From contig PBDC01000098.1 of assembly GCA_002717185.1 (NCBI GenBank), positions 1-28,437 of the forward strand: a stretch of DNA of 28,437 nucleotides. Direction: 5' to 3'. Positions 1 to 7,461 of the stretch are shown here, piece after piece. A model generated the notes under the pieces. That model was given only the letters and a program-made list of their open reading frames with translations, had not been told where the DNA came from and made no database searches. The stretch is from Rhodospirillaceae bacterium (GTDB lineage: Bacteria > Pseudomonadota > Alphaproteobacteria > UBA8366 > GCA-2717185). The position numbers and the translations under genes were made by a program. How positions within the stretch are numbered: position 1 is the first letter of the stretch; each line of letters starts with the position of its first letter.

Positions 1-1061
1 CGCAAGCCGATACGCCGGAAGATGACGAGCGCGTCATCGACGAAGCACTCGCAGAAGGCATCCTCTGTGATCAGCTCGGCATGGAAGTTCTCTGGCTAGC
101 AGAACATCATTTTGACGGCAATTGCGCCTACGTCGATCCGGTGATTTTCGCCTCCGCCCTAACAACGGCCACCAAACAGATTAAGCTAGGCTTCGCGGTT
201 GCGCAGATGTCGCTGCACCATCCAATTCGAATGGCTGAACAGATGTCGATCATCGACAACATCTCAAAAGGCCGGTTGATCGTTGGGCTCGGCCGCGGCA
301 CATCGCACAATATTTACGACTACCGCGGCTTCGGACTGAACCCAGAGGAAGCGCAGGAGAGATTGCTTGAATCCGAAGAGATCATGATCAAGGCTTGGAC
401 CACGGAAAATCTCGAACACAAAGGCAAGTTCTGGAACCTATGGCTTCCAAAGCTGCGGCCGGAAACCTACACCAAACCCCACCCCTACATGATCCGGGCT
501 TGTTCCGGCGAAGAATCAATGCTCGATATGGCGCGCAGGGGGCGCCCTTTCATGATGAACGTGCAGACCGATCAGGTGACCCAATACCGCATGGAGCTGT
601 ACCGTAATACAATGGCCGAAAACGGCTTCGACGATGCCCATATAGCCCAGGCCGTGGATGAGACCTGGGTGTGGCGCAACATCTTCATAGCTGAAACCGA
701 TGCGGAGGCGGAGCGCATCGGCATCCCGCTGTTTGAAGCGCAAAGAGAACAGCGCAGTAAAATGCGCGCGCAGGTTCTGAAGGAGCGCGGCGAAAGCATG
801 GCCAAGTTGGGCGAGACTGGCACCGTCCCAGCATCCCCCGGGGCGGCGGCGCGAAACGTGATCGAACACAGTTTAATCTGCGGCTCTCCCGCCACCGTAG
901 CGGAGCGGCTCGCCAACATCGACGCAATCGGTGTTGGCGGTATCATCTTGCAATTCCGACTTGGCCCGTCGCCTTACGAAGTCACCGAGAACAACATTCG
1001 CCTGTTCATGGAGAAGGTAGCACCAGAGTTCAAAGCCCGCACTGCCGTGGCAGCTGAATAG
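1..1061 (+). CDS. LLM-class flavin-dependent oxidoreductase, 5' truncated
   Basis: The reading frame is open from the window edge (codons begin at base 3) to a TAG at 1059-1061, so the true start lies upstream; about 353 codons are visible. An internal ATG at 81 lies inside the conserved N-terminal region (LWLAEHHF just follows it) and is not the real start. Family marks are WLAEHHF, the GLGRGTSHNIYDYRGFG block and a C-terminal segment GGIILQFRLG. These fit the bacterial luciferase-like monooxygenase superfamily: F420- or FMNH2-dependent TIM barrels that oxidise small organic substrates in the cytoplasm. The substrate cannot be read from the sequence. The next gene is convergent, so this gene ends its own transcription unit. 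Confident on the superfamily, not on cofactor or substrate. Confidence 0.9.
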   Translation, partial: QADTPEDDERVIDEALAEGILCDQLGMEVLWLAEHHFDGNCAYVDPVIFASALTTATKQIKLGFAVAQMSLHHPIRMAEQMSIIDNISKGRLIVGLGRGTSHNIYDYRGFGLNPEEAQERLLESEEIMIKAWTTENLEHKGKFWNLWLPKLRPETYTKPHPYMIRACSGEESMLDMARRGRPFMMNVQTDQVTQYRMELYRNTMAENGFDDAHIAQAVDETWVWRNIFIAETDAEAERIGIPLFEAQREQRSKMRAQVLKERGESMAKLGETGTVPASPGAAARNVIEHSLICGSPATVAERLANIDAIGVGGIILQFRLGPSPYEVTENNIRLFMEKVAPEFKARTAVAAE

Positions 1062-1125
1062 GAGCAACTCAAAGATCCAGTCCGTAGTGGCACGCGCGAG
1101 GCCTACAACTAGATTTCAACTCCCC

Positions 1126-1461
1126 CTACTCAGCCGCGTGTTGAACCGCGCCTTCGTCGAAAATGGAGTCGTTTTGCCTGTCCATGGTGATTGGCGAATC
1201 ATAGAAAATCAGTCTTGGCGGATGCTCATATTTTTTAGTCATGTAAGCCTTCCACTCGTCGCTATAAGCCTTTTCCGCTGCTTCGCGAGATTCCCATAGA
1301 TAAACGCCGCCGCCAATACCCTTTTGGTAGAGAACGTTTTTCCGCAGCAGCCCCTCTGTGGCCATATAGCGCGGGATGGAATCTCGGAACATCTGTAAGG
1401 CTGTCGCTCGATCCATGCCCTCCGGCAAGCGATACGTGACGACGGCAATTGTCTGGCTCAT
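1126..1461 (-). CDS. YdhR-like small monooxygenase-family protein
   Basis: This encodes 111 residues starting at ATG 1459-1461, with AGAGG in the minus-strand leader about 6 bases before it. The protein begins MSQTIAVVTYRLPEG and contains GGVYLWESREAAEKAY, the pattern of dimeric alpha/beta-barrel (ferredoxin-like) proteins annotated as YdhR-type putative monooxygenases. YdhR of Escherichia coli is of similar length; its reaction is not firmly settled. The frame stays open upstream to 2181, but that part overlaps the amidohydrolase on the other strand and I take it as non-coding. The gene lies between a luciferase-like oxidoreductase and an amidohydrolase, so a part in oxidising or sequestering a small aromatic or quinone-like compound is possible but inferred. 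Confidence 0.8.
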   Translation of the reverse strand: MSQTIAVVTYRLPEGMDRATALQMFRDSIPRYMATEGLLRKNVLYQKGIGGGVYLWESREAAEKAYSDEWKAYMTKKYEHPPRLIFYDSPITMDRQNDSIFDEGAVQHAAE

Positions 1462-1602
1462 GTCGGCCTCTTTGAACTTTGCATGATTAGCTTCTACAAG
1501 ATCTCGCGCGACGGCAACCGCTAATTCGCACGTCGGGCCTAGCACCAATACGCCGCACTTCGTAAGCTTTCCCAGTTCACCCTCAACAAACGAGGCATAC
1601 TG

Positions 1603-2652
1603 ATGGGCACGAATGATGACTGGCTGGCGCTGACAACTGAAGAAACCCTCGAACCCGACCTGCCGATCTGCGACCCACATCATCACCTTTGGGATACCGG
1701 TTACGAGCCCGGCGTCGCATTTCGTGCCGAACAGGTTGCCAACCGCTACCTCTTGGATGAAATTTTGGCGGACACCAGCAGCGGGCACAATGTTGTCTCT
1801 ACTGTCTTCATCGAGTGCGCATCGATGTACAAGGCGGAGGGACCGGATGCACTCCGGCCCGTCGGCGAAACAGAGTTCGTCAATGGCATCGCAGCCATGA
1901 GTGCCTCGGGCCAGTACGGCAAGACGCGTATTGCTGCCGGCATAGTTGGTTTCGCAGACCTCAATCTCGGCGCCGCGGTCGGCGAAGTGCTGGACGCCCA
2001 TATTTCCGCCGGTTGCGACCGGTTTCGCGGCATTCGGCACGCCGGGGGCTATGACGAAAACCCGAGTGTGCGCAACTCCCACACCAACCCCTTTCCCGGC
2101 ATGTTCGCCGATGCGACCTATCGTGAAGGATTTGCCGAACTGGCGCCGCGCCGGATGAGCTTCGAAGGCTGGTGCTATCACAAGCAGATCCCCGAGCTAA
2201 CAGATCTGGCACGCGCCTTCCCCGACACCACAATTATCTTGAACCATTTCGGCGGCCCGCTCGGCATCGGTCCCTATGAGGGCAAGCGCGAGGAATATTT
2301 CGCGCAATGGCGCAACGATATCGTGGCCTTAGCCGAATGCGAGAATGTCGTCGCCAAGCTCGGTGGCATCAATATGAAGGTGAACGGTTTCGGCTGGCAC
2401 AAAAACAACAAGCCGCCGACCAGCGAAGAACTTTCTGTCGCAACGAGAAACTATTACGAACACTGTATCGAAACTTTCGGTGCCAATCGCTGCTTGTTCG
2501 AGTCAAATTTCCCCGTCGATAAAATAACCTGCAGCTATAATGTGCTTTGGAATACCTTTAAACGCATTACTAGCGGTTACTCGGCGGATGAGAAAGCCTC
2601 CCTGTTCCACGATACAGCGGCACGCGTGTACAGGATAAACGAAGCGGGCTAG
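1603..2652 (+). CDS. Amidohydrolase-family TIM-barrel metal hydrolase
   Basis: 349 residues; ATG 1603 is preceded by GAGG about 7 bases upstream. The N-terminal DPHHHLWD (residues 24-31) supplies the HxH metal ligands typical of the amidohydrolase_2 branch (COG3618). Later blocks also fit: GCDRFRGIRHAGGYD, a histidine in ILNHFGGPLG and the C-terminal FESNFPVDK, whose Asp is in the expected acid position. Family members hydrolyse lactones, cyclic amides or 2-pyrone dicarboxylates, or decarboxylate aromatic acids, usually in the cytoplasm. The substrate is unknown here. Its stop codon TAG overlaps the stop of the convergent alpha/beta hydrolase within a shared CTAG. Confidence 0.92.
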   Translation: MGTNDDWLALTTEETLEPDLPICDPHHHLWDTGYEPGVAFRAEQVANRYLLDEILADTSSGHNVVSTVFIECASMYKAEGPDALRPVGETEFVNGIAAMSASGQYGKTRIAAGIVGFADLNLGAAVGEVLDAHISAGCDRFRGIRHAGGYDENPSVRNSHTNPFPGMFADATYREGFAELAPRRMSFEGWCYHKQIPELTDLARAFPDTTIILNHFGGPLGIGPYEGKREEYFAQWRNDIVALAECENVVAKLGGINMKVNGFGWHKNNKPPTSEELSVATRNYYEHCIETFGANRCLFESNFPVDKITCSYNVLWNTFKRITSGYSADEKASLFHDTAARVYRINEAG

Positions 2653-3464
2653 ACCAGCTTGGAAATATGCTTGTCGACTGCCTCGGCTACTAGGTCAGGG
2701 TGGGTCAGAGGACACATATGTTCGGTGTCTGATAGGGTGATAAATTCACAGCCTGGAACCGCTTCCGCCAGCAACTCGACCATTCGCCGATCAAAATTTG
2801 TTGGACGCTCGCTTCGGATCGCCAGGGTAGGTGCACTAATTGACCTCAGTTCCGCCATAGTTGTCGGGTTGCTCTTGTTGGCGTAGATGTTGGCGACATG
2901 GCCCTCCGTCCGGCTGAGGAAATTATTCCGCGTCTTTTCCGGATAATTATCCCAGGTACCAGGACCATTCCGAAAATCGAGGAATCCTTTCCAAGCCGCC
3001 TCCGGCCCGCCATCCTCAAGACTCTGTAAAAACCCATCCCACATCTGCTTCACCTCCGAAATGGCCTGCACCTCCTCGCGCTCAAATAGCAGGCTGCCGA
3101 TCATCGGTTCGATTACCACGAGACTGCGGACCGTATCCGGTTTCTTCAAAAGATGCCGGATGCCGGACCCACCGCCATAGGAATGGGCAATCATGTGGAC
3201 GCGTTCGATCCCGAGCTGATCCAGCACCGCACCGATCAGGTCACCCTGATCGTCATGAGTTAATGTCCTTGGATTTGGCCAAAAGGCGGTTTTTCCGTGC
3301 CCATATAGATCTGGTGCAATTACCCGAAAACGGTCCTCGAAATGCGGTGTGAAACCGCGCCATTGACCACTTGTACTACCCGCAGCGTGCAAAAGGAGCA
3401 GGACATCGCCCGTCCCGGAATCACGGTAATTAATAGTTACACCGTTGTGCTGAAGTGTGGGCAT
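2649..3464 (-). CDS. Alpha/beta-fold hydrolase
   Basis: 271 residues from ATG 3462-3464, with GGAAAG in the leader about 8 bases ahead. A longer frame reaches 3623, but the conserved start of the fold (MPTLQHNGVTINYRDSGTG) and the ribosome-binding site support the shorter form. The fold is clear: oxyanion-region HAAGST (26-31), DLYGHGKT (52-59), nucleophile elbow AHSYGG with Ser95, and a C-terminal histidine in SDTEHMCPLTHP (His249 or His255). It is cytoplasmic, with no signal peptide. The family covers esterases, lactonases and C-C bond hydrolases; I cannot narrow it. It was once divergent from a sugar-isomerase-like gene that is now a pseudogene. Confidence 0.92.
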   Translation of the reverse strand: MPTLQHNGVTINYRDSGTGDVLLLLHAAGSTSGQWRGFTPHFEDRFRVIAPDLYGHGKTAFWPNPRTLTHDDQGDLIGAVLDQLGIERVHMIAHSYGGGSGIRHLLKKPDTVRSLVVIEPMIGSLLFEREEVQAISEVKQMWDGFLQSLEDGGPEAAWKGFLDFRNGPGTWDNYPEKTRNNFLSRTEGHVANIYANKSNPTTMAELRSISAPTLAIRSERPTNFDRRMVELLAEAVPGCEFITLSDTEHMCPLTHPDLVAEAVDKHISKLV

Positions 3465-3470
3465 CGCGCA

Positions 3471-3510
3471 AACTTTCCGGCAGATTAGATGTTTTATAAT
3501 GGCACCTCGA
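3471..3510. promoter_or_regulatory. Possible bidirectional promoter, TATAAT at 3495-3500
   Basis: A perfect -10 hexamer TATAAT (3495-3500) faces the pseudogene. The same A/T run read on the minus strand gives TATAAA facing the alpha/beta hydrolase, with a weak TTATGC 16 bases ahead of it. No good -35 is seen on the plus strand. It is placed by position and motif only. Confidence 0.3.
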
Positions 3511-3570
3511 GTGGGCATAACGATTTGCCGATATTCCGTCGGCGGCGTCAAGCGAGACAAGGGAATCGAA

Positions 3571-4018
3571 ATGGAAATTTGCAGTAGGATTGGTGTCAAT
3601 GTCGGCGAAAACTGTCGGTCCAAGAAGCTGTAAGTTGGACGGTCGAGAACGAAGTCCGCTATGTCGACTGTCGCATCGACCCGCCTCCGAATGCCCTAGA
3701 AAGTTTTGACAAGACGAGCTGTGCCCCGATTCGCCGAGCCTGTGCGGCGAACGGTATACACCTGGGCCTACAGACTCTGTCTGCGGTCAACATTGCCGAA
3801 GATCCCCCTACTTGCGAGACGCAGCCGACGCCAAGGCCCAAGGTGTCCAGCTGCTGCTCGGGAAGCACCTATTTCCCGGTGAAGGCGTTATAGATTTTAC
3901 CGATATGTTTTCTTGGGTCGAGGCAGCCGACTTTTCCGGTCACTATATGAGCGCATATGGGTCCCTCGACGATATGCTGAGCGGGCGCGACTTTTTAGTC
4001 GAAAGGTTTCCAAACTAG
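3571..4018 (+). pseudogene. Decayed sugar phosphate isomerase/epimerase-like gene
   Basis: An ATG at 3571 has AAGGGA 6 bases upstream and opens a frame that stops at TAA 3631-3633. From about 3585 the +3 frame then reads KLSVQEAVSWTVENEVRYVD, followed by DCRIDPPPNALESFDK and GIHLGLQTLSAVNIAED. This matches the N-terminal third of xylose-isomerase-like TIM-barrel proteins (COG1082). At a run of five C (3804-3808) the frame shifts, and the next frame continues PYLRDAADA. It then jumps straight to HLFPGEGVIDFTDMFSWVEA and AYGSLDDMLSGRDFLVERF, the normal C-terminus. About 150 internal residues are missing compared with the roughly 290 usual for the family. At least two frameshifts plus a large deletion make it non-functional. 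The family assignment is from memory of conserved motifs. Confidence 0.72.
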
Positions 4019-4261
4019 ACCAAGCTCATCGTCGGCGAACTAAGAAGTGCTGTTGATGGATCTAATGCGTTCCAATTCCATCAACAAGGTATGGCTGAGC
4101 CTTGAACGATTACAGTGACCGGCTCCAGCTCCTTGCTCCAGGCAGGGCTTTTCCTTAAGAGCGAGGGCTGCAGCGACACAAGCTCCTGTCCTGCAATCTC
4201 AGCAATAAGATCACCGCTCAGCGGAACCGATGTGTTTTCGGTATTCTTTCAAGCCTCCCCA
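4019..4261. other. Gap without a recognised gene
   Basis: A 53-codon minus-strand open frame ends at 4081-4083 and includes GDLIAEIAGQELVSLQPSLL and KELEPVTVIVQGSAIP. It has coding-like composition and may be a remnant of a former gene downstream of the enolase homologue. It has no start with a ribosome-binding site and I cannot name it. Nothing else is seen in this stretch. Confidence 0.35.
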
Positions 4262-5533
4262 TTACACACCCCAAGGGAACATGCTAGGTGTCGGCAGTGC
4301 TGGCCCGACCACCTCCGCGACCCGCAAACCCTCGTTCCACTTCGCCATCCGTTCCGACCGAGCGAAGGAACCTACCTTCAACTGCCGCGCTTGCCAGCCG
4401 ACGGCAAGGTGAACGATCGTTAAATCTTCCGTTTCTCCCGATCGAGCCGAAATTACCGCCCCCCAACCCGCACATTTCGCTGTCTCGAAAGCGGCTTTCG
4501 CCTCTGTTAACGTTCCCGCCTGGTTTGGTTTGACGAGCACAGCATTGCATGCCCCTTTTTCGACGGCAGACCTAACCCTCGCGGCATCTGTCACGAGGAA
4601 GTCGTAACCGATAATTTGCACTGCGTCACCAACCGCCGCTGTGAATGCGATGAGGCCAGCTTCGTCGTCCTCCCCCAGTGGATCCTCGACAGACACGATG
4701 GGGTACCGATTAAGCCAGCCCAACAACATTTCCGACAACCCGTCGCTATCCAATTCCCGCCCTTCCAGACCAAGCCAGTAGCGGCCCTTGCTGCCAAACT
4801 CGGAGGCTGCAATATCAAGCGATATTGTCACCTGCTCGCCGGGCACCAGTCCAGCCGCTTCTATCGATCGGACAAGCATGTCTAAAGCCGCCTCATTGGT
4901 TTCAAAAGCGGGCCAATATCCGCCCTCATCCGCGACGCCCTGCAGGTCACCTCTTTCCGCCATCAGCTTTCCCGCGGCGAGATAAACTCGCGCTGTCCAG
5001 TCTAATGCCTCGCCATAGTCCGTGGCGCCTGTCGCCATGACCATGAAATCCTGTACATCGACACGCCGACCGGCATGTGCACCACCACCGAAGATTTGAA
5101 TTTCGGGTAAGGGCATCATTCCGGTCGCACTCCCACTAAGATACCGCCAAAGAGGGACCTCACGGGCTGCCGCTGCGGCATGTGCCACGGCCATGGACGT
5201 CGCCACGATCGCATTGCCACCGAGACGAGACTTATTCGGTGTTCCATCAAGCGCGATTAGCACTTCGTCGACCCCGGCTTGGTCACTCGCATCCATCCCG
5301 ACCAAGGCATCAGCAATCTCACCATCGACCGCGGCAAGCGCATTGCGAACGTCATAGCCACCGAAATTAGGGTCACCGTCGCGCAAATCGACTGCTTCCC
5401 CACTCCCTGTCGACGCACCAGCAGGTGCGATGGCCCGCCCGATGCCACCGACAACGTAAATCTCAGTCTCTACCGTCGGACGTCCTCGAGAATCCCCCCC
5501 CCGCCGGCCACGCACACCTTGAATTATGGTCAT
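4262..5533 (-). CDS. Divergent enolase-superfamily protein (enolase homologue)
   Basis: 423 residues, about the length of true enolase. The N-terminal domain keeps DSRGRPTVE and the mobile-loop motif GASTGSGEAVDLRDGD with the catalytic-site Ser41. The barrel keeps His153 (GAHAG), Glu203 (DEGG), metal ligands Asp240, Glu283 (VEDP) and Asp311, the base Lys335 (VKPNQAGTLTEA) and Lys386. It departs from housekeeping enolase at two conserved positions: QEFM is QDFM (Asp162) and the SHRSGETED motif is SARSGETED (Ala363 for His). Several other usually fixed residues also differ. The likely chemistry is reversible dehydration of a 2-phospho-hydroxyacid, on either 2-phosphoglycerate or an analogue. 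The start codon overlaps the kinase stop in an ATGA, implying translational coupling and a shared pathway. It is probably not the main glycolytic enolase. Confidence 0.85.
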   Translation of the reverse strand: MTIIQGVRGRRGGDSRGRPTVETEIYVVGGIGRAIAPAGASTGSGEAVDLRDGDPNFGGYDVRNALAAVDGEIADALVGMDASDQAGVDEVLIALDGTPNKSRLGGNAIVATSMAVAHAAAAAREVPLWRYLSGSATGMMPLPEIQIFGGGAHAGRRVDVQDFMVMATGATDYGEALDWTARVYLAAGKLMAERGDLQGVADEGGYWPAFETNEAALDMLVRSIEAAGLVPGEQVTISLDIAASEFGSKGRYWLGLEGRELDSDGLSEMLLGWLNRYPIVSVEDPLGEDDEAGLIAFTAAVGDAVQIIGYDFLVTDAARVRSAVEKGACNAVLVKPNQAGTLTEAKAAFETAKCAGWGAVISARSGETEDLTIVHLAVGWQARQLKVGSFARSERMAKWNEGLRVAEVVGPALPTPSMFPWGV

Positions 5534-6534
5534 AAGCCAAGTTCCTCCCGCCAGGCAAAGCTAATATCGGACAACTGAGGCACCGGTTTCGCAAGAAGAG
5601 CTCGCGCGGTGCGGCGCACCCGCAGCTTGTCGTCTTCTTTTGTCAAGTACTCGACAGGAGACTTGCCGTCCACCCTCGCTAAAAATAGACCCGGCAAAAG
5701 CGCCGCAGTACGCTGTTCCAGCTCTTCCACCGCCTCCCAATGCACCCAAGAGAGGTAAGCCTCCTTCATTTTTTCGAAGCACACTAGGAATTCGCCCGCC
5801 GCCGCGGGTGTCCAAAGGCATTTCAATAGAAGATGATTTAGGCAAAAGGCGAGATCGAATGCAGGGTCACCGTAACACGCGCACTCCGCATCCAGGAAAA
5901 TCGGTCCCTCCGATCCCAGAAGAATGTTTTTTGGGCTGACGTCGCCATGGACCAGCACAAATTTCGTCGCAGCAGTAAGGGAAACAAGCCGTTCGAAAGC
6001 CGCCCCTAAATCGTTGTGGGCGCGACCCGTTGCAACAAGGTACGGCTCGATCCGAATATCGTAAAAGATCGCATCGTTCTCGAACTGGCGTGCCAACGCG
6101 CTGTCGTTAGCAGTCTCCGCGTGAATCTGTCCTAATCTTTCGCCGACAGACTGAGCAATTTGGCTTTCAGCCCGCCCGTCGCGCAGTTCGCTCTTCCACA
6201 ACTTGTAGTTTGTGGGATCGTAAAATGGCATCGCAAAGAGACCAGCTGCCTCATCCTGTCCCAAGATCGTCGGCACGCAAGACGGAACAATCTCGGCGGC
6301 TTTCTCAATCCACGCAACCTCCGAAGCGTTGCGTTCTATCGGCGCTCGCCAGTCTGCGGCAACTTTCAATTTCGGCAGAGCGCGTTTAATGCAAATTGGA
6401 CCATATTGTAAATCGACGCGCCAGATGTCGGACGAGACCCCACCGATGAGCGGCGTAAATGACGGGTTTTCCTCCGCTTTCAGGAGATCCATGCGCCGCA
6501 GGGACGCTTTCAAATCTGCGAATTCAGTGGTCAA
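5530..6534 (-). CDS. APH/choline-kinase-like phosphotransferase
   Basis: 334 residues if the TTG at 6532-6534 is used. That start overlaps the upstream TPR stop in TTGA, which I favour because the next gene also starts in a 4-base overlap. The alternative is ATG 6490-6492, giving 320 residues; neither has a strong ribosome-binding site. Kinase marks are GGVSSDIWRV (nucleotide loop), Lys50 in ICIKRALPK, the catalytic loop VHGDVSPKNILLG (HGD 196-198, Asn203), the metal-binding LDAECACYGDPAFDLAF (Asp215) and length. This family phosphorylates hydroxyl groups of small molecules such as choline, methylthioribose, homoserine or aminoglycosides. Beside an enolase homologue, a hydroxy-acid or polyol substrate is a reasonable inference. 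Drug resistance is not suggested by the context. Confidence 0.87.
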   Translation of the reverse strand: MTTEFADLKASLRRMDLLKAEENPSFTPLIGGVSSDIWRVDLQYGPICIKRALPKLKVAADWRAPIERNASEVAWIEKAAEIVPSCVPTILGQDEAAGLFAMPFYDPTNYKLWKSELRDGRAESQIAQSVGERLGQIHAETANDSALARQFENDAIFYDIRIEPYLVATGRAHNDLGAAFERLVSLTAATKFVLVHGDVSPKNILLGSEGPIFLDAECACYGDPAFDLAFCLNHLLLKCLWTPAAAGEFLVCFEKMKEAYLSWVHWEAVEELEQRTAALLPGLFLARVDGKSPVEYLTKEDDKLRVRRTARALLAKPVPQLSDISFAWREELGL

Positions 6535-7079
6535 ATGTTTTTATCTTTGAGCTCGCGAGCGAGTTGTTCCGACTTCTTTTTTATATGCGACATGTGTGGG
6601 TTCACCTTGAGTCCTCGATGGAAAGCCTCCAACGCCGCTTCCTGATCGCCAAGCGCTTCATAGATGAGCCCCATTCCAACGATCGCCCCAAAATGCCGTG
6701 CCTCCAAAGCCAGCGTCTTCTTAACATCGGCGACCGAAGCTTTGTAGTTCTGCATTAGGTAGAAGAGGGTCGCCCGCTTGTTCCATGCTTCCGCCAAATT
6801 TGGCGCTATTTCGATTAAAGCGTCAAAACTCTCCAACGCTAGATCGAAATCGCGGGCGGCCATTGCAAAAGTACCCTGCTTCATCAGGACGTTCTGATTT
6901 TCCTTCTCTGAATACATCCACAATTCCCAGATGTTTTCCTGAATTTGGGTTGCCTCGTGTGGGTCCTCGGTCGTCAAAAGACGCGAGAACAACTGATCGA
7001 GGCGTGGATCATCCTGGCCTGCGATGGCAAACGGCCCGCATACGAACAGCAAAACGATCACGATCAAAATATATCGCAT
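6531..7079 (-). CDS. Exported TPR-repeat protein
   Basis: 182 residues. The N-terminus (MRYILIVIVLLFVCGPFAIAG) is a signal peptide with a likely cut after AIAG, so the protein acts in the periplasm. The rest is tetratricopeptide repeats, clearest at about 63-96 (LALESFDALIEIAPN, EAWNKRATLFYL) and 97-165 (YKASVADVKKTLALE, GDQEAALEAFHRGLKVNP). TPRs are protein-binding scaffolds with no enzyme activity. Small exported TPR proteins of this shape are common in Alphaproteobacteria. It is the first gene of a three-gene unit with 4-base overlaps, though a link to the kinase and enolase homologue may be transcriptional only. The ribosome-binding site is weak. Confidence 0.85.
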   Translation of the reverse strand: MRYILIVIVLLFVCGPFAIAGQDDPRLDQLFSRLLTTEDPHEATQIQENIWELWMYSEKENQNVLMKQGTFAMAARDFDLALESFDALIEIAPNLAEAWNKRATLFYLMQNYKASVADVKKTLALEARHFGAIVGMGLIYEALGDQEAALEAFHRGLKVNPHMSHIKKKSEQLARELKDKNI

Positions 7080-7461
7080 AACTAAATTATGGTGCCCTCA
7101 GGAACGATCGGCAAGTAGACCCCACCAAGGATACGTTACCTCAATATTTTCTGAAGATTATCTTCGATGCACATAGCTGCGCGAGATCAGTTTTTCGCCG
7201 CTTACCTGAATTATCCCCAACCGCGGCACCTGTCACCTTTAGCGTTTACTCAATCGGTGACCTTTGAGGGCGCGACACGAATAAAAAAGACCGATGAAAG
7301 TTATGCGCCAGTCCGATCTCTCTCCATCAAAATCAGAGGAATAGTAGGCACGTGCTGGGTCCAAAGGTGTTCGACTAATCGGATACGGGCGCACAGGCTT
7401 AGGCAAAAAGTGACATCGTGCCGTCGCATGGCTAATTATTATCTCGGAGGGTCTAACGGCT
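7080..7461. other. Divergent intergenic region between two TPR genes
   Basis: 382 bases separate the starts of the two divergent TPR genes. It should hold both promoters; only a weak candidate is visible on the plus strand, listed separately. No small gene or repeat of note is seen. Confidence 0.5.
7410..7438 (+). promoter_or_regulatory. Weak sigma70-like promoter for the TPR-methyltransferase gene
   Basis: GTGACA (7410-7415), a 17-base spacer and TAATTA (7433-7438) lie just upstream of the ribosome-binding site GGAGG (near 7447). This would leave a leader of about 20 bases. Motif match only. Confidence 0.3.

Noticed and set aside
1462..2181. Extension of the YdhR-like frame by 240 codons upstream on the minus strand
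   Set aside because: It runs antisense through the well-supported amidohydrolase. The ATG at 1461 has its own ribosome-binding site and matches the family start. The stretch 1462-1600 has coding-like composition, but I could not link it to any family.
5530..6534. Aminoglycoside resistance gene
   Set aside because: The APH fold is shared by many metabolic kinases, and the coupled enolase homologue points to metabolism.
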